Notes: generated from the sequence alone by a model not told the origin. 64,000 bases of DNA from Planctomycetota bacterium (GCA_020849665.1 JADLFX010000059.1:62001-126000); one strand, 5' to 3'. Numbered from the stretch's first letter, positions 42,044 to 50,486 are shown. Translations and numbers: made by a program.

Positions 42044-44098
42044 TCAGCGATAGTCCATGAGTGCGCGGCCGGTGAGGCGGATGGACTGCGGGTCGAACAC
42101 CACGCTGAAGTGCAGGCCGGAGAGCAGGCGGCTCAGTCCCACCCACTGGCGGACCGCCGCGCGGCTCTCGGCGCTCACCGTGCGGCCCTCGCGCCGCCAC
42201 AGATCCTCCAGGCCCTTGTCGACCTCCTGGTCGAAGGCCTTGCGGGTGACGGAGTCCATCCCGGCCATCGAGCCGAAGCGCGAGTAGCGGCCCCGGAACA
42301 CGTCGTTCTCGACCCGCGCACGGTTCTGCGCCATCCACTCGGGATCGGGCACCGCCACCTGACGGTCGAGATCGGCCTCGTAGTCCTGGAACACCTTCTC
42401 CATCTCGCGGCCGTTCACGAACGCGAAGCCGTTCACCAGCCGCGGGATGTCCTGCTGGAACGCGGTCATCTCCTGCGTGGCCAGGACCGAGGGCTGCCGC
42501 CCGAAGCGCGACTGGATCATGCTCACGATCAGCGGCGCGGAGTTGCTCACCACGAAGAAGCGGTCGAACACGAGGTATGCGAACTCGCCGGTGCCGGGGA
42601 TCTGCGGGTTGAGGAACGAGAGCACCTGGTCGCCGCCGCGCCCCGCCAGGTTCAACGGCATCTCGAACGCCTTGAGCTTGAACACGTCGCGATACTGCGA
42701 GAGCAGGTTGCCCAGGTCGGTGAGCGGCTTCTTGGCCGCCTCGTCGCGCACCCAGAACACCCAGGCGATCTGCGGGATCGGCGACGGGTTGGCCACCACC
42801 ACCTTCTCGTCCGCATCGGGCGTGTTCTTGCGGAACACGAAGCCGGTGCGCGGCAGGAGCGAGTCCTGGATCCGGTCGATCAGCTCCTCCGCGCGCGTGT
42901 ACTTGCCGGTCTTGCGCAGGCCCTCGTCGAGCAGTTCCTTCTCGGCCGTACCAAGCGCGCGGTGCATCTCCTTCAGGAACTCGCCCGCGGGCGTGCGCAG
43001 CGCCGCGGCGGCACAGGCGTTGATCGGCACCATCGACAGGAACGGCTCCAACCACTCCTGGCGCGACTGCGCCTCGGTCTGGAAGAAGCGTCCCTGGAAG
43101 GCCGTGTGCAGGTTGCGGTTCAGGTCGACGCGCGCCAGGAGGGTCAGCTCGCCCTGGCCCTGGCCGTCGAAGACCAGGGCGCCGGTGAGGAAGCGCCAGC
43201 CCTGCAGGTTCAGGAACGCGGCGAGGACCCGCTCGTTCATGCTCTGGGGGTTGGCGGCGTTGGGCCAGTTGTCGTCCCAGCTCACCAGCGGGTAGAGCTG
43301 GTCGGGGCGCAGGTAGAACTCCACGGCATTGGGCCGGCTCATCCCCGTGGTCTCGCTCCACTCGCGCAGGCGCTTCTCGACGCCGTCGCGGTAGTCGGAG
43401 GAGGCGCCGAACGCCTCGTCCTTCAGGGTGCCGTCGGCGAGCGCCAGCGAGCGCTCCACCAGCGTGCGCTCGTTGCCCACCATCACGCAGTCGCGGCTGC
43501 GCGCGACGTAGACCGGCTTGCCCCCGGCGGGCTCGGCGATGAGCAGTCCGCCCTCGCTGCGCAGCACGGTGCCCCGCTGGCGCACGCGCTCCTGCACGAA
43601 CCCGTAGCGCGCGAGGCCGAGCGCCAGCTTCGCGCGCCACGTCACGCGGGTGCACACGAGCCATTGCGCGTTCTCCAGGCGCGGCGGCTCGAGCTTGCCG
43701 GCCACCACCACCTCCCTGCCGATCCCGTCGCGGAGCAGGTCCAGGAAGCCCCCCGTGCCGTCCCGGAGCTGGCGCAGCCCGTCGCGCAGCTGCTCGATGG
43801 TCCGTTCGTCGATGCCGGCGCGCTCGATCGAGCGCAGCGCCGGTCCGTTGCGCATCTGGCGATAGCCGCCGCTCCCGGCCAGGGACTCCCAGAAGCGCGG
43901 CTCGGGGAACTCGGCGAAGTCCTGCGCGAGGTCGGTCTTGCGCACGAAGTAGTCCACGTCGCGCGGCACGATGTCGCGCATGTCGGCCAAGGTCCCTTCG
44001 AACGGGTTGTAGAGGAACGCGGCGACTGCGAGCAGAGCGAGGACGACGGCGACCAGCAGGACGATGCCCGTGGTCTTGAGGAGCTTTCGGACACGCAT
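42044..44098 (-). CDS. Membrane-anchored protein, DUF3352-like layout, unknown function
   Basis: 684 aa. An N-terminal signal anchor (TGIVLLVAVVLALLAVAAFLY) is followed by a large extracytoplasmic region of mixed alpha/beta composition. Patterns such as MRDIVPRDVDYFVRKTDLA, GKPVYVARSRDCVMVGN and FAYLVFDRFFVVSNSAPLI suggest a repeated-fold secreted protein of the DUF3352 kind, but I cannot name the family with confidence. The ATG at 44098 is preceded on the minus strand by TACCTT (44115-44110), eleven bases before it. The tRNA-Leu lies 64 bp downstream. Confidence 0.6.
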   Translation of the reverse strand: MRVRKLLKTTGIVLLVAVVLALLAVAAFLYNPFEGTLADMRDIVPRDVDYFVRKTDLAQDFAEFPEPRFWESLAGSGGYRQMRNGPALRSIERAGIDERTIEQLRDGLRQLRDGTGGFLDLLRDGIGREVVVAGKLEPPRLENAQWLVCTRVTWRAKLALGLARYGFVQERVRQRGTVLRSEGGLLIAEPAGGKPVYVARSRDCVMVGNERTLVERSLALADGTLKDEAFGASSDYRDGVEKRLREWSETTGMSRPNAVEFYLRPDQLYPLVSWDDNWPNAANPQSMNERVLAAFLNLQGWRFLTGALVFDGQGQGELTLLARVDLNRNLHTAFQGRFFQTEAQSRQEWLEPFLSMVPINACAAAALRTPAGEFLKEMHRALGTAEKELLDEGLRKTGKYTRAEELIDRIQDSLLPRTGFVFRKNTPDADEKVVVANPSPIPQIAWVFWVRDEAAKKPLTDLGNLLSQYRDVFKLKAFEMPLNLAGRGGDQVLSFLNPQIPGTGEFAYLVFDRFFVVSNSAPLIVSMIQSRFGRQPSVLATQEMTAFQQDIPRLVNGFAFVNGREMEKVFQDYEADLDRQVAVPDPEWMAQNRARVENDVFRGRYSRFGSMAGMDSVTRKAFDQEVDKGLEDLWRREGRTVSAESRAAVRQWVGLSRLLSGLHFSVVFDPQSIRLTGRALMDYR

Positions 44099-44109
44099 GC
44101 GGGACTGCG

Positions 44110-44115
44110 AAGGTA
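44110..44115 (-). promoter_or_regulatory. -10-like hexamer 11 nt before a start codon
   Basis: Minus-strand TACCTT in GACGCTACCTTCG, eleven nucleotides before the ATG at 44098. Confidence 0.3.
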
Positions 44116-44288
44116 GCGTCTCGGCCGGGCGGTGGCGGCCCCGTCCTGGCCATTCCGCCGCCGGGGGGCCGCGGCGGCGCGGACGCTCTGACGGCGCGGC
44201 GCGGACGTTCTTCCGGTCGCGCGCGCCGGGCGGACTCGCGCCTGCGTCGATTGCCAAGCCCGCGGCCCTGAGGTCTACTTCCGCGCCC

Positions 44289-45461
44289 ATGACCCTGCGT
44301 CCCAACGCACGCGCCCGCGCGGTCGCCGATTCCGTCACCCTGGCGATCAGCGCCAAGGCCGCGGAGCTGCGCCGGGCCGGCAAGGACGTGGTCTCGCTGG
44401 GCGCGGGGGAGCCCGACTTCCCGACCCCCGAACCGGTGGCCGAGGCCGGGGTGCGGGCGATCCAGCGCGGCGACACCCGCTACACCCCGGCGATGGGCAC
44501 CAACGAGCTGCGTGAGGCCGCATGCACTTGGTTCGAGCGCACCTTCGGCCTGCGCTACGCGCTGCCCGAAGTGATGGTGACCGCCGGTGCCAAGCCAGCC
44601 CTGCACATGGCCCTGATGAGCGTGCTGGAGCCCGGCGACCGCGTGCTCCTGCCCGCCCCGTACTGGGTGTCCTACCCCGACCTGATCCGCGTGGCCGACG
44701 GCGAACCCGTGGTCCTGCCGCCGGCGCCCGAGCAGGGTTTCGTGCCCACCGGGGCGCAGATCGCCGCGGCCGCCCGCGAACACGGCGCACGCGGGCTGAT
44801 CCTGAACTTCCCCGGCAACCCTTCGGGGGCGGTGCCCTCCCGCCAGCAGATGCAGGAGATCGTGGACGCGGCGCGCGCCCACGAGCTGTGGATCCTGAGC
44901 GACGAGATCTACGGCACGCTGATCTACGAGGGCGAACACGTGTCGCCGGCCGCGCTCGCCCGGGAGCGCACGATGGTGGTGAACGGCGGGTCCAAGAGCC
45001 ACACGCTCACCGGCTGGCGCGTGGGCTTCCTGGCCGGGCCGGAAGAGGTGATCGCCGCCGCCGGGAGGGTGCAGAGCCAGGTGATCGGCAACCCCTCCGC
45101 GATCTCCCAGGCAGCGGCGGTGAGCGCGTGCCTGACCGACCTGTCCGCCGAGCTGCAGCGGCGCCGGACGGCGTACGACCAGCGCCGCCGCTTCCTGGTC
45201 GAGCGGATCAACCGCATCCCCGGTCTGCACCTGCGGCCGCCGCAGGGGGCGTTCTATGCCCTGGTCGACGCCCGCGAACTCCTGGCGCGGCTGCGGATCG
45301 ACGACGTGGCCCTCTGCCAGCGCCTCCTCGACGAGGTGTACCTGGCCACCGTTCCGGGCACGGCATTCGCGATCCCGGGCTTCGTCCGCCTGAGCTTCGC
45401 CACCGGGATGCGCGAACTGGAGCGTGCGGTCGAGCGCCTGGAGCGCTTCGTGCGCGGCTAG
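44289..45461 (+). CDS. Pyridoxal-phosphate aminotransferase, aspartate type
   Basis: 390 aa class I/II aminotransferase of fold type I. Visible features: LGAGEPDFPTP at the N-terminus, TRYTPAMGTNELREA, MVTAGAKPALHMAL, LNFPGNPSGAVPS, ILSDEIYGTLIYEG, and the cofactor Lys in NGGSKSHTLTGWRVGF. The PLP-phosphate Arg and late LSFATGMRELERAVERL match AspB-type aspartate/prephenate aminotransferases. It would interconvert oxaloacetate and aspartate with glutamate as donor. The ATG at 44289 sits seven bases after a TACTTC near-match to the -10 pattern. Exact amino acid preference is not resolved. Confidence 0.88.
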   Translation: MTLRPNARARAVADSVTLAISAKAAELRRAGKDVVSLGAGEPDFPTPEPVAEAGVRAIQRGDTRYTPAMGTNELREAACTWFERTFGLRYALPEVMVTAGAKPALHMALMSVLEPGDRVLLPAPYWVSYPDLIRVADGEPVVLPPAPEQGFVPTGAQIAAAAREHGARGLILNFPGNPSGAVPSRQQMQEIVDAARAHELWILSDEIYGTLIYEGEHVSPAALARERTMVVNGGSKSHTLTGWRVGFLAGPEEVIAAAGRVQSQVIGNPSAISQAAAVSACLTDLSAELQRRRTAYDQRRRFLVERINRIPGLHLRPPQGAFYALVDARELLARLRIDDVALCQRLLDEVYLATVPGTAFAIPGFVRLSFATGMRELERAVERLERFVRG

Positions 45462-45567
45462 CAGGCTGGGCGCGGGCGACGCAGCGCCGGCCTGGAGCGG
45501 CACGCAGCGAACCGCCACGATTCCCGGATCTGTTGCAGAAGCCAGGACTCTCCCGGACCATCCGCCC

Positions 45568-46650
45568 ATGTCCCGACCCAACGCCTACACCCCGGGCCGA
45601 GGCCCGGAGGTCTCCATGATCCGCTCCCTGCGCGAGGTGCAGGAGGGACGCACCCACGACGCATTCGCCCTGATGCGGGCGCGCCGCGAGAGCGTGGATC
45701 GCAACGGCCAGCCCTATCTCGACCTGATCCTGGCCGACAAGCATGCCTCGTTCCCGGCCAAGGTCTGGGGCGACACCCGCGAGGTGTTGGAGGCGGCGAA
45801 GGGCCTGCCGGTGGGCACGCCGGTGAAGGTGCGCTTCCAGGTCAGCGCGTTCCAGGGCGAGCCGCAGCTCAAGGTGCAGATCCTGCGCGCGGCGCGCGAG
45901 AGCGACGAGGGCTACACGCCGGAGAACCTGTACGGGCCGGGCTACGCCCTCGCCAAGGACCTGCTGATCCCGACGCCGGTGATCGACGTCGAGACGGTGC
46001 CGGCGCAGAACGTGCGCGAGCTGCCCCCCACCGTGGCCCAGGCGCTGGCCAAGTACGCCGAGCGCGGCGAGATGGACGAGGCCAAGGCCATGAGCCTCTC
46101 GCCGCTCTTCGGCCGGGTCGTGTCGCTGGCGATCGGCGACGGCGACCGGCCCGCGGCCGACCAGCGCGTGCAGGTCCTGGTGGTCCCGCCCCCGGGCGTC
46201 GACGCGTCGGCGCTGCCCGAGTGGATCCATCCCATGGAGGAGGCCGACCTGCTGCGCGCGTTCTGGACGCTCGCCGCGGCGGCCGAGACCGTGGTGACCT
46301 TCAACGGCCGCGGCTTCGACGTGCCCTTCCTGATCGGCCGCAGCCTCGTGCACGGCATCGAGGTGCAGGCGGACTTGCTGGCGCACCGCTACGCCCTGCA
46401 GCCGCACACCGACCTCTACCGGGTCCTCGGCCAGGGCGAGCGCAACCTGGGACCCGCCAACCTCGACGTGTGGTGCTGGGCGATGGGCATCGCCAGCCCC
46501 AAGGAGGACATGGACGGCTCGATGGTGGCGGCCACCTACGAGCGCGGCGAGATCGAGAAGATCGCCCACTACAACGCCAACGACGTGCGGGCCACGGTGG
46601 CGCTCTACCAGCGCGCCAAGGAGCTGCTCTTCGCGCATCTGCGCGGCTGA
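45568..46650 (+). CDS. OB-fold plus DEDD 3'-5' exonuclease fusion
   Basis: 360 aa. Residues about 20-110 form a single-stranded nucleic-acid-binding OB fold like that at the N-terminus of the exoribonuclease YhaM (for example NGQPYLDLILADKHASFPAK and GEPQLKVQILRA). Residues about 125-360 are an RNase H-fold exonuclease of the PolB-like exo2 type: Exo I in PVIDVETVP (Asp and Glu ligands), Exo II in TFNGRGFDVPFL, and Exo III in AHYNANDVRATVAL. All four acidic ligands are present. In YhaM the OB fold is joined to an HD domain instead, so this is a swapped catalytic unit. It probably trims single-stranded DNA or RNA 3' ends in the cytoplasm. It stands alone. Confidence 0.75.
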   Translation: MSRPNAYTPGRGPEVSMIRSLREVQEGRTHDAFALMRARRESVDRNGQPYLDLILADKHASFPAKVWGDTREVLEAAKGLPVGTPVKVRFQVSAFQGEPQLKVQILRAARESDEGYTPENLYGPGYALAKDLLIPTPVIDVETVPAQNVRELPPTVAQALAKYAERGEMDEAKAMSLSPLFGRVVSLAIGDGDRPAADQRVQVLVVPPPGVDASALPEWIHPMEEADLLRAFWTLAAAAETVVTFNGRGFDVPFLIGRSLVHGIEVQADLLAHRYALQPHTDLYRVLGQGERNLGPANLDVWCWAMGIASPKEDMDGSMVAATYERGEIEKIAHYNANDVRATVALYQRAKELLFAHLRG

Positions 46651-46690
46651 CCGCGGCGCGCGGCGCGGGCACGCCGCCGCCGGCGCAGGC

Positions 46691-46936
46691 TCAGGCCTGC
46701 TGCGAGCGGTCCAGGGCTGCGGTGTACGCGACGAGCGCCCGCGAGAGGAGCATGCGCACGGCCCCTTCGCTGCGCCCGAGCTGCGCGGCGATCTCGGCGT
46801 GCGAGAGGCCCACGATGCGCGAGAGCGCGATCACCTCGCGGTGCTCTTCGGAGAGCTGGTCGAAGGCCCGCTCCATGCGCTCGCTCAGCTCGTTGGCCGA
46901 CGCCAGCTGGCTGGCGGTCGGTCCCGACCCGGGCAT
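46691..46936 (-). pseudogene. Truncated ECF sigma factor, region 4 only
   Basis: 81-codon frame reading AFDQLSEEHREVIALSR, VGLSHAEIAAQLGRSEGAV and RMLLSRALVAYTAALDR, the sigma-70 region 4 of planctomycete-type ECF factors. The region 2 half that normally precedes it is absent: none of the three frames upstream to about 47250 shows region 2 signatures, so it is a deletion rather than a simple frameshift. An internal ATG at 46936 could express a region-4-only protein, but a pseudogene fragment is more likely. It lies beside the interrupted secreted-family gene. Confidence 0.6.
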
Positions 46937-47287
46937 CTCGCCGGCGACCCGAGGTTCGTCGCGCTGCGGGCAGGCCGCGCCGGCGGGAAGCGCCGAGCCC
47001 GCCGGTACGGCGGGCCGCACGTAGCCTTCGCATCCTGGCACCGTGCCTCGCGGACGGTGGCAGGGCTCGCGCGCCATCCACGCGCCAGGCTCCGCCAGCC
47101 GCGCGGGGAATCCGCGGTGCCGCGGCGCGCAAGTCGCGCCACCAGGGGGCGAACGGAACATGGCGGCGCTCGCCCACGTCGGCAGGGATTGACCCGGAGT
47201 CCCGCATCCCTTCTGGTCGCGACTCTGTCGCGGTGGACGCCCACCACGGCGGCCCATCGTCATCCCATCCTTCCGCCAGAGACCCCT
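46937..47287. other. Decayed region between sigma fragment and secreted-family gene
   Basis: About 351 bp where the missing sigma region 2 would be expected. Frames on both strands are Arg/Pro/Ala-rich and carry no domain I recognise. Presumed debris plus the promoter of the gene at 47288. Confidence 0.35.
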
Positions 47288-48361
47288 ATGCACCCAGCCA
47301 TCCTCAGCTCCACGGCCTGCCTCGCGTTCGCGGCCGGCATCTTCGCCCAGACCACCGTCGTCACGCCGGCGCAGTTCGCGCGCCTGCCCGGACCCAGCGC
47401 CAACACGCACCCGATCGGCCCCACGATCACGACCTCTCCGTCGATGCGCTACCAGAGCATCCACGACGACATGGCCGGAAAGCCGGGTTCCATCAAGGGC
47501 ATGGCCCTGCGTCTGAACGAGGGCGCGACCAGCGTCGCCACCTCCATCACCATTTAGGTGCGGATCAGCACCGCCGCGACGCCGGCGGTCACCGCCACCA
47601 CGACCTTCGACACCAATCACGGCGCGGACAAGGCGACCGTGGTTCCGGCCAGCAGCGTGTTCAACTTCGGCGTCTACCCGCCGGTCACGCCCGGGCCGAC
47701 GCCGTTCGTGTTCAAGGTGCCGTTCACCACGCCGTTCGCCTTCGCGGGTGCCGGTGGCATCGCGTGGGAGATGCTGATCGCGAGCCGCACCAACACGACG
47801 GCGTTCTCGCTCGACGCCGCGAGCGGCGTGTTCAACCTGGTCGGCGTCAGCTTCGGCACCGGCTGCCTCGCCTCGGGCAAGACCTCGGCTGCCTCGGTGT
47901 CGTCGAGCTACAGCACGACCACGGGCAACCTGACCCTCAACGCCGCGAACTTCGCCAACTCGGCCCCGGGTGCACTCGTCCTGGGCATCAACAACCAGGT
48001 GTGGAACGGGCTGCCCCTGCCCTTCGACATCCCCGGCACCACCGGCGGCTCGTCGGGCACCTGCCGGGTCTACGCCGACTACCTCTTCGACATCCCGCTG
48101 ATGGCCTCGGCGACTGGCGCCATGAGCATCGCGACGCCGGTCGCGATCAACCCCAGCACGCTCGGCGTGTTCTTCTACCACTGGGCCTTCGGTCTGGACG
48201 CAGCAGCCAACAGCCTCGGCGTGATCTCCAGCAACGCCCGTTACACGGGGCTCGGCGACGGCACCACCATCGGCGGCTGCCGCGTGTACGCGTTCAACAA
48301 CGTGGCGGCGACCACGGGCTCGCGCGACTCCACGACGCTGATCACCGAGTTCACGTACTGA
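47288..48361 (+). pseudogene. Secreted protein, lineage-specific family, copy 5, interrupted by an in-frame TAG
   Basis: The gene would encode 357 residues but has TAG at codon 90 (47555-47557), after TSVATSITI. Downstream, the same frame continues without fault for 267 codons to a proper end (ITEFTY), with signal peptide (CLAFAAGIFA), RYQSIHDDM, LRLNEG and GTGCLASG blocks intact. The stop aligns with the Glu of the DMEVVMA-type block that is GAA or GAG in all four other copies, so a single G-to-T change of GAG explains it. No frameshift or other damage is visible, so the event is recent, or it is a base-call error, or readthrough occurs. The C-terminal half has its own cysteines (GGSSGTCRVYA, GGCRVYA). 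Confidence 0.75.
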
Positions 48362-48367
48362 ATCACC

Positions 48368-48467
48368 GGGCGCCGGCGCCACGCGGCGCACGCAACCGAC
48401 AGACCACGGACCAAGGCGCCGCTGCGGCGGCGCTGGGTTCCTGGGCGCCGGCGCCACGCGGCGCACG
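48368..48467. repeat. 25-bp direct repeat of palindromic units between convergent genes
   Basis: The identical 25-base sequence at 48368-48392 recurs at 48443-48467, 75 bp apart. Each unit contains a palindrome (GGCGCCGGCGCC) and a hairpin arm (GCGCC-ACGC-GGCGC). It lies in the 109-bp gap between the end of the broken secreted gene and the end of the HD-domain gene, so paired bidirectional terminators are the simplest reading. Confidence 0.6.
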
Positions 48468-48470
48468 GGG

Positions 48471-49832
48471 TCACAGCACCAGCACGTTGCGGCAGCCCTT
48501 GGGCAACGCCTCCAGGCACATGGCCTGGAGGCGGCGGCGCACGTCGCGGTCCTCCTCGCTGCAGAACACGTAGAGCTTCCACAGGCGGGGATACGACTCC
48601 TCCAGATCGCGCAGGCGGGGGATCTCCGCGGCGAAGTGCTGGAGGGGCAGGATGCGCTGTCCGCTGCCGGGGAAGCGCACCAGCGTGCGCGCCTCCTTGA
48701 GCTGCATGGCCCGCGCCGGGCAGTAGAGGATCACGTCCAGGTCGCGCCCGAAGGCGGCGCGCGCGGCGCGCTCCATCGCATCTTCCCAGGCGAAGCGCGG
48801 CTCGGGATGCCCGGGCCGGAACCACGTGTCGAGCAGCTCCTGCTGCCGCTCCTGGTTGGCGTAGTACGGGAGCACCAGGACGCGCTTGGGCAGGGCGCGG
48901 CGTGCGAAGCGCGCGTGGAACCGGCGCAGGCGCTCGGTGGCCCGCGCGTCGCCCAGGTCCAGCGCGCCGAGACGGTCGATCAGCGACTGGTCCGTGCTCC
49001 ACTGCAGGTCCTCGGCACGGAGCGCGCCGGCGCGCAGCGCCATCTCCACCATGCGCGAGAGCAGGGCGCCGGCGGCGATCTTCGCGTGGTGGTAGTACAC
49101 GCGCTCGGAGAAGTGGTAGCGGATCTCCAGGACGCGCAGCAGCTCGGACAGGATGTCCTCGCGCAGCATGCCGTTCTTCTCGCAGTCCACGAAGATGCGC
49201 CGGCTGGCCGCGTCGATGCGGAAGTAGTCCAGCACTCGCGAGTCGTAGCGCAACTCGAGCCCGGTGTAGTGCGCATCCCTGCGCAGGTAGTCCAGGAGGT
49301 CGGCGTCGATGGTGTCGGCCAGGGCCTGGCGCAGGTACGGGGCCACGGCGCCGCGGTCCTCGCCCAGGATCGAGAGGAGCGCGTCCTGCACGCCCAGCTG
49401 CCGCAGCACGACCCCCAGCTCGCCGTGGTCCAGGACCGCCGCGAACCGCTCCGGCCGGTCGTGGCGCGGCAGCAGCCCGGTCTGGTCCTCGATGTTGTGG
49501 CCGAACGGGATGTGGGTGACGTCGTGCAGGAGCGCGGCCATGCGCAGGAGGCGGCGCTCGTCGTCCGCCACCGCCCGGCAGGCAGGATCGGCGGCCGCGC
49601 GGCGGTTCACCGCCGCCACGAGCCGATCGAGGACGTGCGCCACGCCGATGCTGTGCTCGAAGCGGGTGTGGGTCGCGCCCGGGTACACCAGGTAGGCGAA
49701 TCCCAGCTGCTTGATGCCCCGCAGGCGCTGGAACTCAGGCGTGTCGACGATCCGCACCTCCTCGCGCGTGAGCTCGACATCGCCGTGGACCGGGTCACGC
49801 AGGACGACGTGGGTGCGCGCGGGGGCGACCAT
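48471..49832 (-). CDS. HD-domain phosphohydrolase (COG1078-like)
   Basis: 453 aa. The N-terminal block VLRDPVHGDVELTREEVRIVDTPEFQRLRGIKQLG and then HTRFEHSIGVAHV, MAALLHDVTHIPFGHNIED (metal-binding HD pair) and ADLLDYLRRDAHYTGL are characteristic of dGTPase-like HD proteins. Relatives are deoxynucleoside triphosphate triphosphohydrolases (SAMHD1/Dgt superfamily) or uncharacterised. It is probably a nucleotide phosphohydrolase in the cytoplasm, substrate unproven. The ATG at 49832 is preceded on the minus strand by TATCCT eight bases upstream; upstream codons in frame overlap a terminator. Confidence 0.85.
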   Translation of the reverse strand: MVAPARTHVVLRDPVHGDVELTREEVRIVDTPEFQRLRGIKQLGFAYLVYPGATHTRFEHSIGVAHVLDRLVAAVNRRAAADPACRAVADDERRLLRMAALLHDVTHIPFGHNIEDQTGLLPRHDRPERFAAVLDHGELGVVLRQLGVQDALLSILGEDRGAVAPYLRQALADTIDADLLDYLRRDAHYTGLELRYDSRVLDYFRIDAASRRIFVDCEKNGMLREDILSELLRVLEIRYHFSERVYYHHAKIAAGALLSRMVEMALRAGALRAEDLQWSTDQSLIDRLGALDLGDARATERLRRFHARFARRALPKRVLVLPYYANQERQQELLDTWFRPGHPEPRFAWEDAMERAARAAFGRDLDVILYCPARAMQLKEARTLVRFPGSGQRILPLQHFAAEIPRLRDLEESYPRLWKLYVFCSEEDRDVRRRLQAMCLEALPKGCRNVLVL

Positions 49833-49840
49833 CCGCGGCG

Positions 49841-49846
49841 AGGATA
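49841..49846 (-). promoter_or_regulatory. -10-like hexamer 8 nt before the HD gene start
   Basis: Minus-strand TATCCT, eight nucleotides before the ATG at 49832. It supports that ATG over in-frame codons further upstream, which would lie in the terminator of the next gene. Confidence 0.35.
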
Positions 49847-49891
49847 CGGCGCACCGCGGCGCCACGCAGCCGCGCAGCCGGCGCCGCCAAG

Positions 49892-49924
49892 AAAAACGGC
49901 CATGTCCGTCTCCGGACATGGCCG
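49892..49924 (-). terminator. Strong rho-independent terminator
   Basis: On the minus strand, a perfect 12-bp stem (CGGCCATGTCCG at 49897-49908 with CGGACATGGCCG at 49913-49924) with a 4-nt loop, followed by five T and then CTT. It is the best terminator in the window, 68 bp beyond the gene that ends at 49992. Reading the other way there is no T tract. Confidence 0.85.
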
Positions 49925-49991
49925 CGCACACACAACAGAGAGAACACTCCCCGTAACCGGTGGTCCAGACCGGTCGCGGAGACCAGGCCGG

Positions 49992-50444
49992 TCAGCCCCT
50001 GCCCCGGTACGTGACCTGGCGCGAGAGCTCCCGGCTGGTTCGGTTGTCCATCAGCTTGGCGGTGATCTCGAGCACGCCCTCCTTGGCCGGCTTCACCGCG
50101 AGGTCGACGCGCAGCTCGGCGCGTTCGGGGTCGCCGTTCTCGGGCAGCACGCTGCCGTCGAGCGCCGCGACCTGATCGAAGGGGAACGCGCCCAGGGCGG
50201 AGAGCGTCTCCTGCACCAGCGCCGCGCCGCGCTCCTGGCGCAGCACCTCGTCGGTGCCGAGCCAGCGCGCGCCCAGCAGTCCGCCTGCCGCGAACGCCAC
50301 CGTGGTGAAGAGCGACGCGAGCAGCACCCGGCGCAGCTTGCGCCCGCCTGGGTCGCGCCCGGCCTCCTCGGGCAGCAGCATGGTGCCGTAGCGGCCCGAG
50401 ATCGGGCGGGAACGTGGACTGGTTTCTGGCGTGTCTTGGACCAC
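49992..50444 (-). CDS. Single-pass membrane protein, possibly pilin-like, unknown
   Basis: 150 aa. A cytoplasmic leader of about 40 residues with Arg and Lys is followed by one helix (LLASLFTTVAFAAGGLLGA, about residues 40-58). The remainder contains LVQETLSALGAFPFDQVAALDG and a beta-rich end (RVDLAVKPAKEGVLEITAKL). The helix-then-short-soluble-domain layout resembles minor pseudopilins, but there is no clear Gly-Phe cleavage motif, so this is weak. The GTG at 50444 has GGGGAGAG upstream and a promoter candidate at 50487-50514. A strong terminator follows, so it is a single-gene unit. Confidence 0.5.
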   Translation of the reverse strand: MVQDTPETSPRSRPISGRYGTMLLPEEAGRDPGGRKLRRVLLASLFTTVAFAAGGLLGARWLGTDEVLRQERGAALVQETLSALGAFPFDQVAALDGSVLPENGDPERAELRVDLAVKPAKEGVLEITAKLMDNRTSRELSRQVTYRGRG

Positions 50445-50486
50445 CGGACTCTCCCCCTGGTCGTGCTGTCGTTCTTCCCGACGGGA

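Noticed and set aside
42024-45581. A minus-strand frame of about 1,185 codons across the aminotransferase and the DUF3352-like gene
   Set aside because: It is antisense to the well-supported aminotransferase and out of frame with the real minus-strand gene at 42044; composition is low-complexity.
47555-47557. TAG reassigned to an amino acid in this organism
   Set aside because: TAG ends several normal genes in the window (at 14947, 19531, 45459 and 58801), where the protein end fits the family length, so it is used as a stop.
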